Source of the DNA: an uncultured Collinsella sp.
GTDB lineage: Bacteria; Actinomycetota; Coriobacteriia; Coriobacteriales; Coriobacteriaceae
Assembly: GCA_934647195.1 (NCBI GenBank)
Contig: CAKUFD010000007.1
Span: forward strand, 1-64,000
Direction: 5' to 3'
DNA length: 64,000 nt
The notes beneath the pieces are model-generated. The model was not told where the DNA came from. It searched no databases and saw only the letters and a list, made by a program, of their open reading frames with translations. Of the stretch, positions 25,516-34,490 are shown piece by piece. The position numbers and the translations under genes are program-made. Each line of letters begins with the position of its first letter. Positions within the stretch are counted from its first letter, which is position 1.

Positions 25516-25977
25516 CTAGGAGCGCTTCTCCGCTTTGCAGCCGCACTTGGGGCAGGTGATGAGGATACGACCCTTACCGCGCGGCACGGAGAGAATCTGA
25601 CCGCAGTTCTTGCAGCGGAAGTACATCGTGGTCTTACGGTTGACGAGCATCTTCTTGGCGGTGCGGCCGGCACGTGCCATGCGCTCGGTGCCGTGCTTGA
25701 AGGGCAGTTTGTCAAAGAGCCCGTCGAGAGCGGGCGCCTTGGAGGTGAGCTGGCGGAACTGGTCGTTCTCGCGCTCGCGGGCGGGGAAATTCTTGGAGAT
25801 AGCGCGCACGATAGCAAGCACGATAACGATGATGGCGATCCAGGTGAACAGACCCACCTTCAGAAGCGCACCCAGCAGGGCGATGATCACGCCTAGGGCG
25901 CCGAGCGCACAAGAAAGATCGTCAACGCCGTAGCGATCGTCCATGAAATGCTTCAGCTTGTTCAAGAAATCCTGCAT
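25516..25977 (-). CDS. small membrane protein with C-terminal zinc ribbon
   Basis: The product is 153 residues. One or two hydrophobic spans occupy about residues 22-60 (ALGALGVIIALLGALLKVG, then TWIAIIVIVLAIV). The C-terminus has C-x2-C (FRCKNCGQ) and C-x2-C (TCPKCGCK), a rubredoxin-like zinc ribbon. It is probably co-transcribed with the DUF1015-like gene. I recognise no named family. Confidence 0.7.
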   Translation of the reverse strand: MQDFLNKLKHFMDDRYGVDDLSCALGALGVIIALLGALLKVGLFTWIAIIVIVLAIVRAISKNFPARERENDQFRQLTSKAPALDGLFDKLPFKHGTERMARAGRTAKKMLVNRKTTMYFRCKNCGQILSVPRGKGRILITCPKCGCKAEKRS

Positions 25978-26093
25978 GAAATACTCCCCGTCGAGATGTT
26001 AATCGTTAAAAGAATACTCACAGTTTTACCCACATGCAACGCGAAAAGTGCAGTTTCCTGCACTTCCCCGCACGGAAAGGAACGAGAGGGTCG

Positions 26094-26366
26094 TTATTTA
26101 GCGAGTTTTTCGATAACGCGGCCGATCTCGTCGAGCTTCTGCGCCTTCTGCTCCTCGCTGCCATCTTCCAGGGCGCTGCGCACACAGCCCTCGACGTGCG
26201 CTTTGAGCACGTCGGCGTTGATGCGCGCGATGAGCGACTGCGTGGCCATGAGCTGGGTGGAGATGTCGATGCAGTAGCGGTCTTCGTCAACCATCTTCAT
26301 GATGCCGTCAATCTGGCCACGGGCGGTTTTGAGCAGGCGCGCTATGCTGTCGTGGTCTGCCATCAT
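26094..26366 (-). CDS. csoR: CsoR-family copper-sensing repressor
   Basis: A 90-residue all-helical repressor. The Cu(I) ligands of the family appear as C32 (YCIDI) and H57/C61 (KAHVEGCV), the Cys-His-Cys set that separates CsoR from the formaldehyde sensor FrmR. A second Met (M2) could also be the start. It follows copA by nine bases on the same strand, so it probably autoregulates the operon through the GC palindrome upstream of copA. Confidence 0.92.
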   Translation of the reverse strand: MMADHDSIARLLKTARGQIDGIMKMVDEDRYCIDISTQLMATQSLIARINADVLKAHVEGCVRSALEDGSEEQKAQKLDEIGRVIEKLAK

Positions 26367-26375
26367 GGTCGGTGC

Positions 26376-26597
26376 CTACGCTGCCTCGATGGAGACGACG
26401 GTAAAGCTCTCGCTTGCACCCTCGATGGCGGCGGTGAGGGCCTCGGGAGTCGTGTCCTGCGCGCACTCGACCTCGACGGTATTGGTCTCGTGGTCGGCGT
26501 CGGCGTCGGTCACGCCGGCAACCTTGAGCAGGGCAGCTTCAACGGAGGCGTCGCAGTGGCCGCAGTGCAGGCCACGGGTCTTGATCTGGTACTTCAT
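26376..26597 (-). CDS. copZ: internal in-frame start encoding a CopZ-like copper chaperone
   Basis: ATG 26597 lies within copA in the same frame and is preceded at 26610-26604 by GGAAGGA, a good ribosome site with six bases of spacing. It would give a 73-residue HMA protein, a typical CopZ length, with CGHC as metal site. The absence of a stop codon between the ATPase and this unit means either a fusion only, or a fusion plus separate CopZ. Both products are plausible. Confidence 0.65.
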   Translation of the reverse strand: MKYQIKTRGLHCGHCDASVEAALLKVAGVTDADADHETNTVEVECAQDTTPEALTAAIEGASESFTVVSIEAA

Positions 26598-28958
26598 GGT
26601 TTGTCCTTCCTGTAATGTTTGACAGATATAATAACAACTGCGCGGGCGGAACCGGCGCAGGCGCAGCGCGTTGGTGACCACGCAGACGCTCGACAGGCTC
26701 ATGGCTGCGGCGCCGAACATGGGCGAGAGTTGCCATCCCAAAATCGGATAGAGCACGCCTGCTGCCAGGGGAATTCCCATCGAGTTGTAAAAGAGTGCCC
26801 AAAACAGGTCTTGCTTGATATTGCGGATGACTGCGCGCGAGAGCTCGACGGCGCGCGCCACATCGGCAAGGTCGCTGTGCATGAGGACCACATCCGCGCC
26901 CTCTTTGGCGATGTCTGCGCCGGCCCCGATGGCCAGGCCCACGTCGGCGCGGGCGAGGGCGGGGGAGTCGTTGATGCCGTCGCCTACCATAGCAACGCGG
27001 TGGCCTGCCTGCTGCAGCTCGCGCACGTGGCGCTCCTTGTCGGCGGGCATGACGTCGGCGATCACTGAGGTGCCGCCGATCCCTACCGTGCGCGCAATCG
27101 CCTGGGCAGTGGCAGCGTTATCTCCCGTGAGCATCACGGGGCGAATGCCCAAGTTCGTGAGGGCCTGGATTGCCTCCGCGCTTGTGGGTTTTACCTCGTC
27201 GGCGACGGCGATGATACCCACAAGCTCTCCGTTTTTGGCAAAAAGTAACGGCGTTTTACCCTGCGCGGCGAGCGCGACGAGTGCTGTGCCGTCGTAGACG
27301 ATGCCCAGGTCGTCCATGAGTTGTGCATTGCCCGCAGCGATGACGTTTTGTCCCTCGCGAGCCGTGACGCCGCGGCCGGGGATGGCGCGGAAGTCCTCGA
27401 CGCTGCGGGCGACGATGCCCATCTCATTGGCGCGGTTCATGATGGCCTCGGCCAGGGGGTGCTCGCTGCCGCGCTCGAGGGCACAGGCGAGCTTCATCAG
27501 CTGCTTTTGGCTCATGGCGCTGCCGTCCCCGCGCGTCTGGGGCATGATGCCGACAACGGCGGGCTTGCCGCGCGTGATGGTGCCGGTTTTGTCGAGCACG
27601 ACGGTATCGACCTTGTGGAGCGTCTCGAGCGCTTCGGCGTTTTTGAAGAGCACACCCATCTCGGCGCCGCGGCCCGTGCCCACCATGATGGCCACGGGGG
27701 TGGCGAGGCCGAGCGCGCAGGGACAGCTGATCACCAGGACGGCGACGCTTGCGGTGAGTGCCTGCGTGACGTTGCCGCCCGCGGCGAGCCATGCGATGAA
27801 CGTGACAACGGCGATGACCAGTACCACGGGCACGAAGACGCCTGCCACCTTATCGGCCAGGCGCGCGATGGGCGCCTTCGTGGCGTTGGCGTCCTCTACC
27901 AGCTGGATGATCTTTGACAGGCTGGTGTCGGCCCCCACGCGCGTGGCACGCAGCTCAAACGAGCCCGTGCGGTTGATGGTGGCGGCAAACACGGTGTCAC
28001 CTGCAGTTTTTTCCTGCGGAATGGACTCGCCGGTGAGGGCGCTTTCGTCCACGGCGGAGGACCCTTCGACCACGATGCCGTCGACGGGGATGGATTCACC
28101 GGGCTTGACGCGCAGTATTTGCCCTATCTGGACGAGCGAAGCGTCGACGGTGGTCTCGCTGCCGTCTGGGCCCACGAGGTGTGCCTCCTTGGGGGCAAGG
28201 TCGATAAGCCCCTCGATGGCGCTGCCCGTCTTTGATTTGCTACGGCACTCTAGGTACTTGCCCACGGTGACAAGCGTGAGAATAGTGCCCGCGCTTTCGA
28301 AGTACAGGTTGTCCATGGCGGTCATCATGGCCATGTGTACCTCGGCGCGGGCGAGCTGATCGGCCATGACAAACAGCGCGTAGACCGACCAGCCTACGCT
28401 TGCCGCGGCGCCGATGGCGATGAGTGCGTCCATGGTGGGGGCACGGTGTGCGAGGGACTTGAAGCCGTTGATAAAGTAGGCGCGATTCATATAGAGGATG
28501 GGCAGTAGGAGTATGAGCTCGGTGAGGGCGAGTGTCATGGAGTGCGCGTGGTCGGCAAAGATCGCGGGCAGCGGCCAGCCGAGCATGTGGCCCATGCCTG
28601 GGTAGAACAGCGGGACGAGAAAGATGATGGAGACGATCAGGCGCGTTTTCATGGCATGGGCTGCCGCTTCGAGCTTTTTGGTGGGGGATTCCATGCGCGC
28701 TGCGCCTGTAGGGGCGGCGGTTCCGGTGCCGGCGGTGTCCGTGCCCGCTACCGGTGATGCGCTGTAGCCGGCGTGATCGACGGCGCTGCAGATGGCGTCC
28801 GCGTTGCAAGAGGCGTCGTCATAATCGACTGCCATGGACCCCGAGAGCAAATTGACCGAAACGCTCGACACGCCGGGAACGTTTTCCACAGCGCGCTCCA
28901 CGTGCGCCTGGCATGCGGCGCACGTCATGCCCCCTACGTCGAATTTTTGGTGAGCCAT
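26376..28958 (-). CDS. copA: copper-exporting P1B-ATPase fused in frame to a CopZ-like HMA domain
   Basis: The product is 860 residues from ATG 28958 (AAAGGAAG upstream). An N-terminal HMA carries C13-x2-C16 (GMTCAACQ). The ATPase core has [20 protein letters not shown] and GDGINDSP, and ends with the Cu-ATPase signature [18 protein letters not shown]. There the reading frame does not stop: 17 residues later a second HMA ([10 protein letters not shown]) begins with its own ATG and ribosome site. Cu(I) export across the membrane is the expected role. The long open frame upstream of 28958 crosses the operator and is not part of the protein. Confidence 0.93.
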   Translation of the reverse strand: MAHQKFDVGGMTCAACQAHVERAVENVPGVSSVSVNLLSGSMAVDYDDASCNADAICSAVDHAGYSASPVAGTDTAGTGTAAPTGAARMESPTKKLEAAAHAMKTRLIVSIIFLVPLFYPGMGHMLGWPLPAIFADHAHSMTLALTELILLLPILYMNRAYFINGFKSLAHRAPTMDALIAIGAAASVGWSVYALFVMADQLARAEVHMAMMTAMDNLYFESAGTILTLVTVGKYLECRSKSKTGSAIEGLIDLAPKEAHLVGPDGSETTVDASLVQIGQILRVKPGESIPVDGIVVEGSSAVDESALTGESIPQEKTAGDTVFAATINRTGSFELRATRVGADTSLSKIIQLVEDANATKAPIARLADKVAGVFVPVVLVIAVVTFIAWLAAGGNVTQALTASVAVLVISCPCALGLATPVAIMVGTGRGAEMGVLFKNAEALETLHKVDTVVLDKTGTITRGKPAVVGIMPQTRGDGSAMSQKQLMKLACALERGSEHPLAEAIMNRANEMGIVARSVEDFRAIPGRGVTAREGQNVIAAGNAQLMDDLGIVYDGTALVALAAQGKTPLLFAKNGELVGIIAVADEVKPTSAEAIQALTNLGIRPVMLTGDNAATAQAIARTVGIGGTSVIADVMPADKERHVRELQQAGHRVAMVGDGINDSPALARADVGLAIGAGADIAKEGADVVLMHSDLADVARAVELSRAVIRNIKQDLFWALFYNSMGIPLAAGVLYPILGWQLSPMFGAAAMSLSSVCVVTNALRLRRFRPRSCYYICQTLQEGQTMKYQIKTRGLHCGHCDASVEAALLKVAGVTDADADHETNTVEVECAQDTTPEALTAAIEGASESFTVVSIEAA

Positions 28959-29048
28959 GGGCGATGGCTTCCTTTCTATCGATGCATGCGTGTGGGTCCA
29001 GGCGAAGACGGCCGCATGCGGGATGGCCCCTCTCGGCTTGTCTTCACC

Positions 29049-29072
29049 ATACCCCCACCCCCAGGGGGTGTC
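29049..29072. promoter_or_regulatory. CsoR-type operator upstream of copA
   Basis: CACCCCC and GGGGGTG (29056-29070) form a perfect palindrome around one A, inside ATACCCCCAC...GGGGGTGT. GC-rich TACCCC/GGGGTA dyads are the known CsoR operators. It lies 90 bases before copA and about 340 before the divergent helicase gene. The remaining 29073-29410 is a long leader for the helicase gene in which I recognise no riboswitch. Confidence 0.8.
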
Positions 29073-29410
29073 AACAGGGGAAGGTGACAAAGTCAATCGC
29101 GCTTCTCCACCGCATCCTTCGCCACTCGCCGCTCCACCCTCCTCCGCTTGCCGAAAACATGGGGTTCGGGTGTGGACAGGCGAAAGCCGCACGACATTTT
29201 TCGGGTGCCATTTATACTTCTCTGTTGGCGAAACCTGCTCCATCGTCCATCAGCGCGCTGTTATTCCACTCGTTTTTCGCGCGCGGGCGATTCGCCCCAT
29301 GCGAACCCATCCTTTTCGCATGGTGTCATTGCAATCCATATCAACACTCACGAGCGCGGTCGCAAACCGGCTTATGTTTGCGTGCGCCGCGAGAGAACGG
29401 ATATACCTTC

Positions 29411-31402
29411 ATGCCTTCTACTATCGTTGAAGAGACGAACGAGAACCCGTCTGCCGAGGAGGAGACGACGGTCCGCTTTGCCGACCTCGGTCTTTCCGAC
29501 GCCGTGATGCAGGCCGTCGCCGACATGGGCTACGAAACCCCTACGCCCGTGCAGGCAGCCTCTATCCCCGAGGTGCTTGCCGGCCGCGACATCTTGGCCG
29601 CAGCGCAAACGGGCACCGGCAAGACGGCAGCCTTCCTGCTGCCCACCATGTCTAAGCTGGGCCACGTGGTGCCCCCTGCGAAAAAGGGCGACCGTGGCCG
29701 TCGCCGTCGCAACGCCGCTCGCGGCCGCGGCCCGTTGATGCTCGTCATCATTCCTACGCGCGAGCTCGCCCAACAGATCGACGAGGTGTGCACCACCGTT
29801 GCCAAGCGCACCGGTCATACGGCCGTGACCGTCGTGGGCGGTCTGAGCTACGGTCCGCAAAAGCAGGCGCTCGCCCGCGGCTGCGACATTCTGGTGGCGA
29901 CGCCGGGACGCCTGGTGGACTTGACCGAGCAGGGCGCCGCGAACCTCGACGAGGTGGGCGTGCTCGTGCTGGACGAGGCCGACCGCATGCTCGATATGGG
30001 CTTTTTGCCCCAGGTGCGCACTATTGTGAGCAAGTGCCGCGAGGAGCGTCAGACGCTTTTGTTCTCGGCCACGCTCGACGAGGAGCGCGTGGGCGCCATT
30101 ACCGATCTGGTCCATGAGCCCGCTCGCGTGGAGATCGCCCCTGTCACTTCCACTGCCGATACCGTCGACCAGTACGTGGTGCCCGTCTCTATGGACGAGA
30201 AGAACGGTCTTCTGACCGAGGTCCTCAAGAAAGAGGGCCCGGAGCGCGTGATCGTGTTCGTGCGCACCAAGCGCCGCGCCGACACCTGCGTGCGTCGCCT
30301 TGCGCGCAGCGGCTTTACGTGCGAGGCCATCCACGGCGATCGCAGCCAGGGCCAGCGCCAGCGCGCCCTCGCGGCATTCCGTGACGGCCGCGTCCAGGTT
30401 CTCGTGGCAACCGACGTCCTCGCGCGCGGCATCGACGTTTCCGATGTGCGCTACGTCATCAACTTCGATGTTCCCGAGGAGCCCACCGACTACATCCATC
30501 GCATTGGCCGTACGGGCCGCGCCGGCGAGGAAGGCTGGTCGCTCACCTTCGTGACCAAGGCCGATATCGCCGAGTTTTTTGATATCGAGGCCCTGATGGG
30601 CAAGACCGCCGACATGTACAATGCAACCGGTCTGACCCTTGGCACCGACTTGCCGCGCATCAACCCCAATCGCGTGCCGGCAGATCACGCCACGACCAAG
30701 AACGAGCGCAAGCGTCGCCGCCAAAAGGAAAAGCGTCGCGAGAACGCCGCCAAGCGTGCGGCCGCCAAGCGCAGCGACAGCAATCGCCCCGCTCGTCCCA
30801 AACGTGCGGGCAAGGCGCGCGTGCGTGCCGAGGAGACCGTGGAGACTGCAGCTGTCGAGAACGCGCCCAAGACCGAGGCAGCCGAGGTGAGCGGCAACCG
30901 CGCCGAGCGCCGTGCCGCCAAATTTGCCGGCCGCGAGCGTGAGTTCGATCGCCGGGGGCGTCGTCGCGAGTCCGACCGTTCTCGCCGTGGGCCCCGCAAG
31001 CCTTCTGCTGAGCGCGGAGACAAAGTCGAGAACAAGGCCGAGCGCGGCGAAGAGACCCGCTTCGATCGCGAGAAGAAAGCCTCTCGCGGCGGCGCTTCCA
31101 AGCGCGGTCGCGGCGGTGCAGCGCTTTCTGCCCGTGGTCGTCACACCTCCGACGCCGATACGCGCACGCGCAATGGCGAAGAGGTCCGCTTTAACGGCCG
31201 CGCCAAGCACGATACCTGGCGCAACTACGACGAGGGCGAGTACGGTCGCGGTGGCCGTGGCGGTCGCGGCAGCTATGGTGCTGGCGCACGCTCCGGTCGC
31301 GGTGGCGGTCGCGACAATCGCGGCAGCTACGGCGGCAATCGCGGCAGCTACGGCGGCAATCGTGGCGGGCGTCGCGTGGGAGACCGCGGCGGCAAGCGCT
31401 AA
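29411..31402 (+). CDS. DEAD-box RNA helicase with basic RGG-rich tail
   Basis: The product is 663 residues from ATG 29411. Helicase motifs in order: Q motif (TPTPVQ), I (AQTGTGKT), Ia (PTRELA), II (VLDEADRML), III (SAT), IV-VI (VFVRTK, ARGIDV, HRIGRTGR). After about residue 410 the protein is a long basic extension ending in Gly/Arg repeats such as GGRGSYG and GGNRGSYGG, an RNA-binding tail as in cold-shock helicases. RNA unwinding in ribosome assembly or decay is the expected role. The open frame continues far upstream through the copA promoter, but that part has no helicase homology. Confidence 0.93.
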   Translation: MPSTIVEETNENPSAEEETTVRFADLGLSDAVMQAVADMGYETPTPVQAASIPEVLAGRDILAAAQTGTGKTAAFLLPTMSKLGHVVPPAKKGDRGRRRRNAARGRGPLMLVIIPTRELAQQIDEVCTTVAKRTGHTAVTVVGGLSYGPQKQALARGCDILVATPGRLVDLTEQGAANLDEVGVLVLDEADRMLDMGFLPQVRTIVSKCREERQTLLFSATLDEERVGAITDLVHEPARVEIAPVTSTADTVDQYVVPVSMDEKNGLLTEVLKKEGPERVIVFVRTKRRADTCVRRLARSGFTCEAIHGDRSQGQRQRALAAFRDGRVQVLVATDVLARGIDVSDVRYVINFDVPEEPTDYIHRIGRTGRAGEEGWSLTFVTKADIAEFFDIEALMGKTADMYNATGLTLGTDLPRINPNRVPADHATTKNERKRRRQKEKRRENAAKRAAAKRSDSNRPARPKRAGKARVRAEETVETAAVENAPKTEAAEVSGNRAERRAAKFAGREREFDRRGRRRESDRSRRGPRKPSAERGDKVENKAERGEETRFDREKKASRGGASKRGRGGAALSARGRHTSDADTRTRNGEEVRFNGRAKHDTWRNYDEGEYGRGGRGGRGSYGAGARSGRGGGRDNRGSYGGNRGSYGGNRGGRRVGDRGGKR

Positions 31403-31419
31403 TAGATAACGCCAATCGA

Positions 31420-31449
31420 GGCGTGGCGCCTTTGGGTGCCGCGCCTTTT
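31420..31449 (+). terminator. intrinsic terminator after the helicase gene
   Basis: GAGGCGTGGCGCC pairs with GGTGCCGCGCC around a TTTG loop with one mismatch, followed by TTTTC. Confidence 0.85.
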
Positions 31450-31474
31450 CTATAGTTCGATCTGCTGCAGGGGC

Positions 31475-32443
31475 CTATAGCATACAGGTGAGGGCGATGA
31501 GTAACGGAATCGCATACGTGGGAAGAATCGCGCGCGTGAGGGCAGCGGCCTCGCGGATGTAGCCGCGCGACCAGACGCGGTGAGCACTGGAGGCGCCGAC
31601 GCCCAAGATGTTGAGGCCCTCGGCTGCGGCATACATCGTGCAGCGCGGCAGATGATAATCGGTCGAGACCACGGCGACGCATGCCTTCGCGCCCAGGTGC
31701 CTTTCAATCAGCAGACGCGAATAGTGCATGTTCTCCCTGGTTGTAGTGGAGCGGTCTTCATCGATGATGAGCTTTCCGGGAACTCCTTGTTCCTCGAGGT
31801 AACGACGCATTGCCGCGGCCTCGCTTACGCATTCGTCCGCGCCCTGTCCGCCCGAGACCACGATATGCGCATGACATCCCTGCTCACGCCACAGCTCGAG
31901 GGCGCGCTCAATACGCGAGGTGAGAAACGGGGAGGGGCGGCTGCCGTTAAGCGCCGCGCCGGGCACGATAATGACGTCTACGCGATCATCCGGGTTGCAT
32001 CGATGCGTGTGGGCATACCGATCAAGCGCGGCGATGCTCAACGAGAACCAGAGGCTACACGCATGTAGCACCTTTGTGCAGAAAAGGACCATGCCGCGCC
32101 ATCCTACGGCTGTCGCAAAGGGCAGGGCGAGAGGACAGGCGACAACGCAGAGCGCGAGGACGCAGCCCAGGCAAGCGATTAAAGAGGCGCCACGGGCGCG
32201 TATCGATGTGGAAACGTGAAGGACAAACGACCCGGCGCACCACCAGCAAATCAGAATGCACGCGATGGCGGCGCCCAAGCGGAGACCTTGCGATCCGTAC
32301 GCGCATGCGCGCTCAAGCGCCCATGTTATTGCCGTCATAAGGGGAATCGCGCAGGTAAAGGGGTGCGGTTGACGCCTGTGGCAAATCGTGTAGGCAATAA
32401 TGCATGCCAGGGGGACGAGCGATTCGTATGCCGCAGCTGCCAT
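31475..32443 (-). CDS. DUF218 (YdcF/SanA-like) membrane protein
   Basis: The product is 322 residues. The first 130 residues contain four or so hydrophobic spans. The DUF218 domain follows: VIIVPGAAL, then LWREQGCHAHIVVSGGQGADE, the conserved acidic and Arg residues in DEDRSTTTRENM, and VVSTDYHLPR. A short hydrophobic C-terminus completes it. DUF218 proteins act at the cell envelope and some affect vancomycin sensitivity in enterobacteria; no specific reaction is known. Confidence 0.85.
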   Translation of the reverse strand: MAAAAYESLVPLACIIAYTICHRRQPHPFTCAIPLMTAITWALERACAYGSQGLRLGAAIACILICWWCAGSFVLHVSTSIRARGASLIACLGCVLALCVVACPLALPFATAVGWRGMVLFCTKVLHACSLWFSLSIAALDRYAHTHRCNPDDRVDVIIVPGAALNGSRPSPFLTSRIERALELWREQGCHAHIVVSGGQGADECVSEAAAMRRYLEEQGVPGKLIIDEDRSTTTRENMHYSRLLIERHLGAKACVAVVSTDYHLPRCTMYAAAEGLNILGVGASSAHRVWSRGYIREAAALTRAILPTYAIPLLIALTCML

Positions 32444-32472
32444 GATGCTCCGAGCGCAATGCCGAGGGCTAA

Positions 32473-32501
32473 TAAAAAAGCTCCAACCAGGTTGGAGCTT
32501 G
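32473..32501 (-). terminator. intrinsic terminator of the tRNA-Ala transcript
   Basis: On the minus strand AAGCTCCAAC pairs with GTTGGAGCTT around a short loop and runs into TTTTTTATT, 12 bases after the tRNA end. Confidence 0.92.
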
Positions 32502-32512
32502 AAGAGTCAGGG

Positions 32513-32585
32513 TGGAGACGAAGGGAGTCGAACCCTCGGCCTCTGCCATGCGACGGCAGCGCTCTCCCAACTGAGCTACGTCCCC
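32513..32585 (-). tRNA. tRNA-Ala (anticodon CGC)
   Basis: The 73-nt cloverleaf folds fully. The acceptor stem is GGGGACG/CGTCTCC with one G-T pair, the D arm GCTC/GAGC, the anticodon stem CTGCC/GGCAG with loop GTCGCAT giving anticodon CGC, and the T arm GAGGG/CCCTT with loop TTCGACT. Discriminator base is A. The CCA end is not encoded. CGC reads the GCG codon, which is common in this high-GC genome. Confidence 0.95.
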
Positions 32586-32598
32586 AAGACAAGTGTCT

Positions 32599-32626
32599 AT
32601 GATAGCAAGACGATGAATGCTGTCAA
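32599..32626 (-). promoter_or_regulatory. promoter of tRNA-Ala
   Basis: On the minus strand a perfect TTGACA (32626-32621) is followed after 16 bases by TATCAT (32604-32599). The tRNA 5' end lies 14 bases further, so transcription should start only a few bases before it. Confidence 0.8.
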
Positions 32627-32642
32627 CTAGGACACACAAAAG

Positions 32643-32806
32643 GGCCACCCCACGCGTCACGAAAATGAACCCACCTCAACAAGGTGGGCGCCCTCATCGC
32701 TCTCTCCAGCGTCCTTAACAACGAAGGATACCTGTACCAGAAACGACTGTGTGGGCTCCCTAAATAAACTCGACGGTTCACCCAGTTGCTTCGCGTGGGG
32801 CGGAAC
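32643..32806 (-). ncRNA. ssrS: candidate 6S RNA
   Basis: The region has no credible coding sequence but strong RNA structure. CCCCACGCG (32800-32792) pairs perfectly with CGCGTGGGG (32656-32648), closing a molecule of about 164 nt. Near its 3' side, GGGCGCCCACCT followed by AGGTGGG forms a hairpin like the one beside the central bubble of known 6S RNAs. A TATTAT -10 element (32818-32813) precedes the 5' end, and TTTT follows the 3' end. 6S RNA sequesters housekeeping RNA polymerase in stationary phase. The SRP RNA GGAAG signature is absent. Identification is by pattern memory, not by covariance search. Confidence 0.6.
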
Positions 32807-32929
32807 AATTTCATAATAGGGCACCACATAGCCAATACCAGTCTTGACTTATAGCAATCTATGTCACAAGATGAAAAAACAGGTCTCGATGTTGTTTACG
32901 GCATGGGGATATGTAAGAGAATCTTGAAG

Positions 32930-32957
32930 ACGCCGCAGGTAGAAGCGGCGTTTTTCA
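32930..32957 (+). terminator. hairpin terminator upstream of the radical SAM gene
   Basis: GACGCCGC pairs with GCGGCGT, followed by TTTTTC. It is oriented on the plus strand and ends 16 bases before the radical SAM start. What it terminates is unclear: either a short transcript from the preceding 100 bases or attenuation of the gene itself. Confidence 0.6.
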
Positions 32958-32972
32958 TATGGAGGCATTGTT

Positions 32973-33914
32973 TTGACTGTTCAATCCGCACCGACGGCCC
33001 CTGCGTCCTGTGCGCTGTGCCCCAGGCTTTGTCGCGCCGACCGCGCGGCAGGTGCGCACGGTGTTTGCGGAGCCGATGATACCTTGTGTGTGGCTCGCGC
33101 CGCCTTGCACATGTGGGAGGAACCTCCCATTTCCGGTGAGACGGGGTCGGGCACCATCTTTTTTAGCGGATGCTCCCTCAAATGCGTCTTTTGTCAAAAT
33201 CATGAGATTTCGACCGGGAACTTTGGCCTCAAGATCGAGCCGGAACGTCTGGTCCAGATCATGTTGGAACTTCAAGACCAAGGTGCCCTCAATATCAATC
33301 TTGTCACGGCGACGCAATATGCCCATCTGCTCCCTTGGGCTATCGGGTGCGCTCGCGAAGAGGGGCTTTCTATCCCTATCGTCTATAACACGAGCGGTTA
33401 CGAGCTTGAGCGGGCCGTGCGCGATCTAGGCGATTTGGTTGACGTATGGCTCACCGACTATAAGTACGCCTCGCCCGACTTGGCGGCGCAGCTTTCAAGT
33501 GTGCGCGACTACCCAGATGTCGCACGGCGTGGCCTGGCGCAGATGTGCAGCGAGATCCGTCACCGTGGCGGCATTGAATACGACGAGCATGGCACGATGT
33601 TGCAGGGAATGATCGTGCGCCACTTGGTGCTGCCGGGCCATGCGGACGATTCGTGCCGCGTGCTCGATGCGGTGTGGGATGTGGCGGGCGATGTGCCCAT
33701 CTCGGTGATGAATCAGTACACGCCCAATAGAGCCATGCGCGCCGCGGGCGGCGATCTTGCCCGTGCCGTGACCGACGAGGAATACGAGCGCGTGCTCGAC
33801 CATGCCGATGACCTGGGCTTTACCACCATGTTTTGGCAGGAGGGCGGCGCAGTGGACGAGAGCTTCACGCCGGCTTTCGATACCACCGGCGTGCTGCACG
33901 TTGCCGACGCCTAG
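32973..33914 (+). CDS. PflX-like radical SAM protein
   Basis: The product is 313 residues. The SAM cluster is C67-x3-C71-x2-C74 (GCSLKCVFC). An N-terminal set, C13-x2-C16-x3-C20 and C32, could hold a second cluster and is typical of the PflX branch of pyruvate formate-lyase activating-enzyme-like proteins. The protein starts at TTG 32973, seven bases after GGAGG; no ATG fits the frame better. Substrate unknown; no glycyl-radical partner is adjacent. Confidence 0.85.
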   Translation: MTVQSAPTAPASCALCPRLCRADRAAGAHGVCGADDTLCVARAALHMWEEPPISGETGSGTIFFSGCSLKCVFCQNHEISTGNFGLKIEPERLVQIMLELQDQGALNINLVTATQYAHLLPWAIGCAREEGLSIPIVYNTSGYELERAVRDLGDLVDVWLTDYKYASPDLAAQLSSVRDYPDVARRGLAQMCSEIRHRGGIEYDEHGTMLQGMIVRHLVLPGHADDSCRVLDAVWDVAGDVPISVMNQYTPNRAMRAAGGDLARAVTDEEYERVLDHADDLGFTTMFWQEGGAVDESFTPAFDTTGVLHVADA

Positions 33915-34052
33915 GCCTCGCGGATGTTGATGGTGCGCGGAAGCTGTAGCCGCAGGGCTGTCGCTTTGGACAATACGGGTATACTGCAAGCCAATGCGAA
34001 CCGCTTCGCATGGATTTGTTGCCCTGCGAAACGTTGAAAACGAGGTGTTCCC

Positions 34053-34451
34053 ATGACTGATACCGAAGCATCGCCCTTAAGCGATGATGAACGCGCCGAG
34101 CTCGAGGCTCTGCGTGCCGAGAAGGCCCGCCGCGAGGAGGAAGAGCGCGCGCGTCGGGAGCGTGCTGAGCTTGAGGCCCTGCGCGCCGAGCGGCAGCGCG
34201 CCGAGGCGGCAAAAACCCCTGAGGCCAAGCAGCCCGCGCGGGTAGCGCCCGCAAAAGCAGCGCCTCGCCCCGCATCTACCCAGGAGAAGCCCGTCGTTGA
34301 TCCCGATCACCTCACCTTTGGCCAGAAGATGGTGTTGGGCGACGCGAGCGACGACGAGGATATTCCCGGTATGCCGCCGGCGCAAAAGCTCGTCCTCGGC
34401 CTTTGCCTGCTCTTTGTCGTATTCGGCGCCGCCTGGATATTCCTTCACTAG
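34053..34451 (+). CDS. tail-anchored membrane protein with charged coiled coil
   Basis: The product is 132 residues. Residues 10-52 are a Glu/Arg/Ala coiled coil, then a Pro/Ala linker, an acidic stretch, and a single C-terminal membrane helix (LVLGLCLLFVVFGAAWIFL). It starts at ATG 34053 after GAGG. It is 39 bases ahead of pncB and may be in the same transcript. No known family is recognised. Confidence 0.7.
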   Translation: MTDTEASPLSDDERAELEALRAEKARREEEERARRERAELEALRAERQRAEAAKTPEAKQPARVAPAKAAPRPASTQEKPVVDPDHLTFGQKMVLGDASDDEDIPGMPPAQKLVLGLCLLFVVFGAAWIFLH

Positions 34452-34490
34452 TAACAATTTGTTTAATGAACCCCTGTCATTGGAGATGCC

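Noticed and set aside
32643..32806. Small SRP RNA instead of 6S RNA
   Set aside because: The conserved SRP loop (GGAAG with AGCA opposite) is not found in the fold.
32623..32835. 70-codon minus-strand ORF in the 6S region
   Set aside because: Its sequence is explained by the structured RNA, and it lacks a ribosome site and domain.
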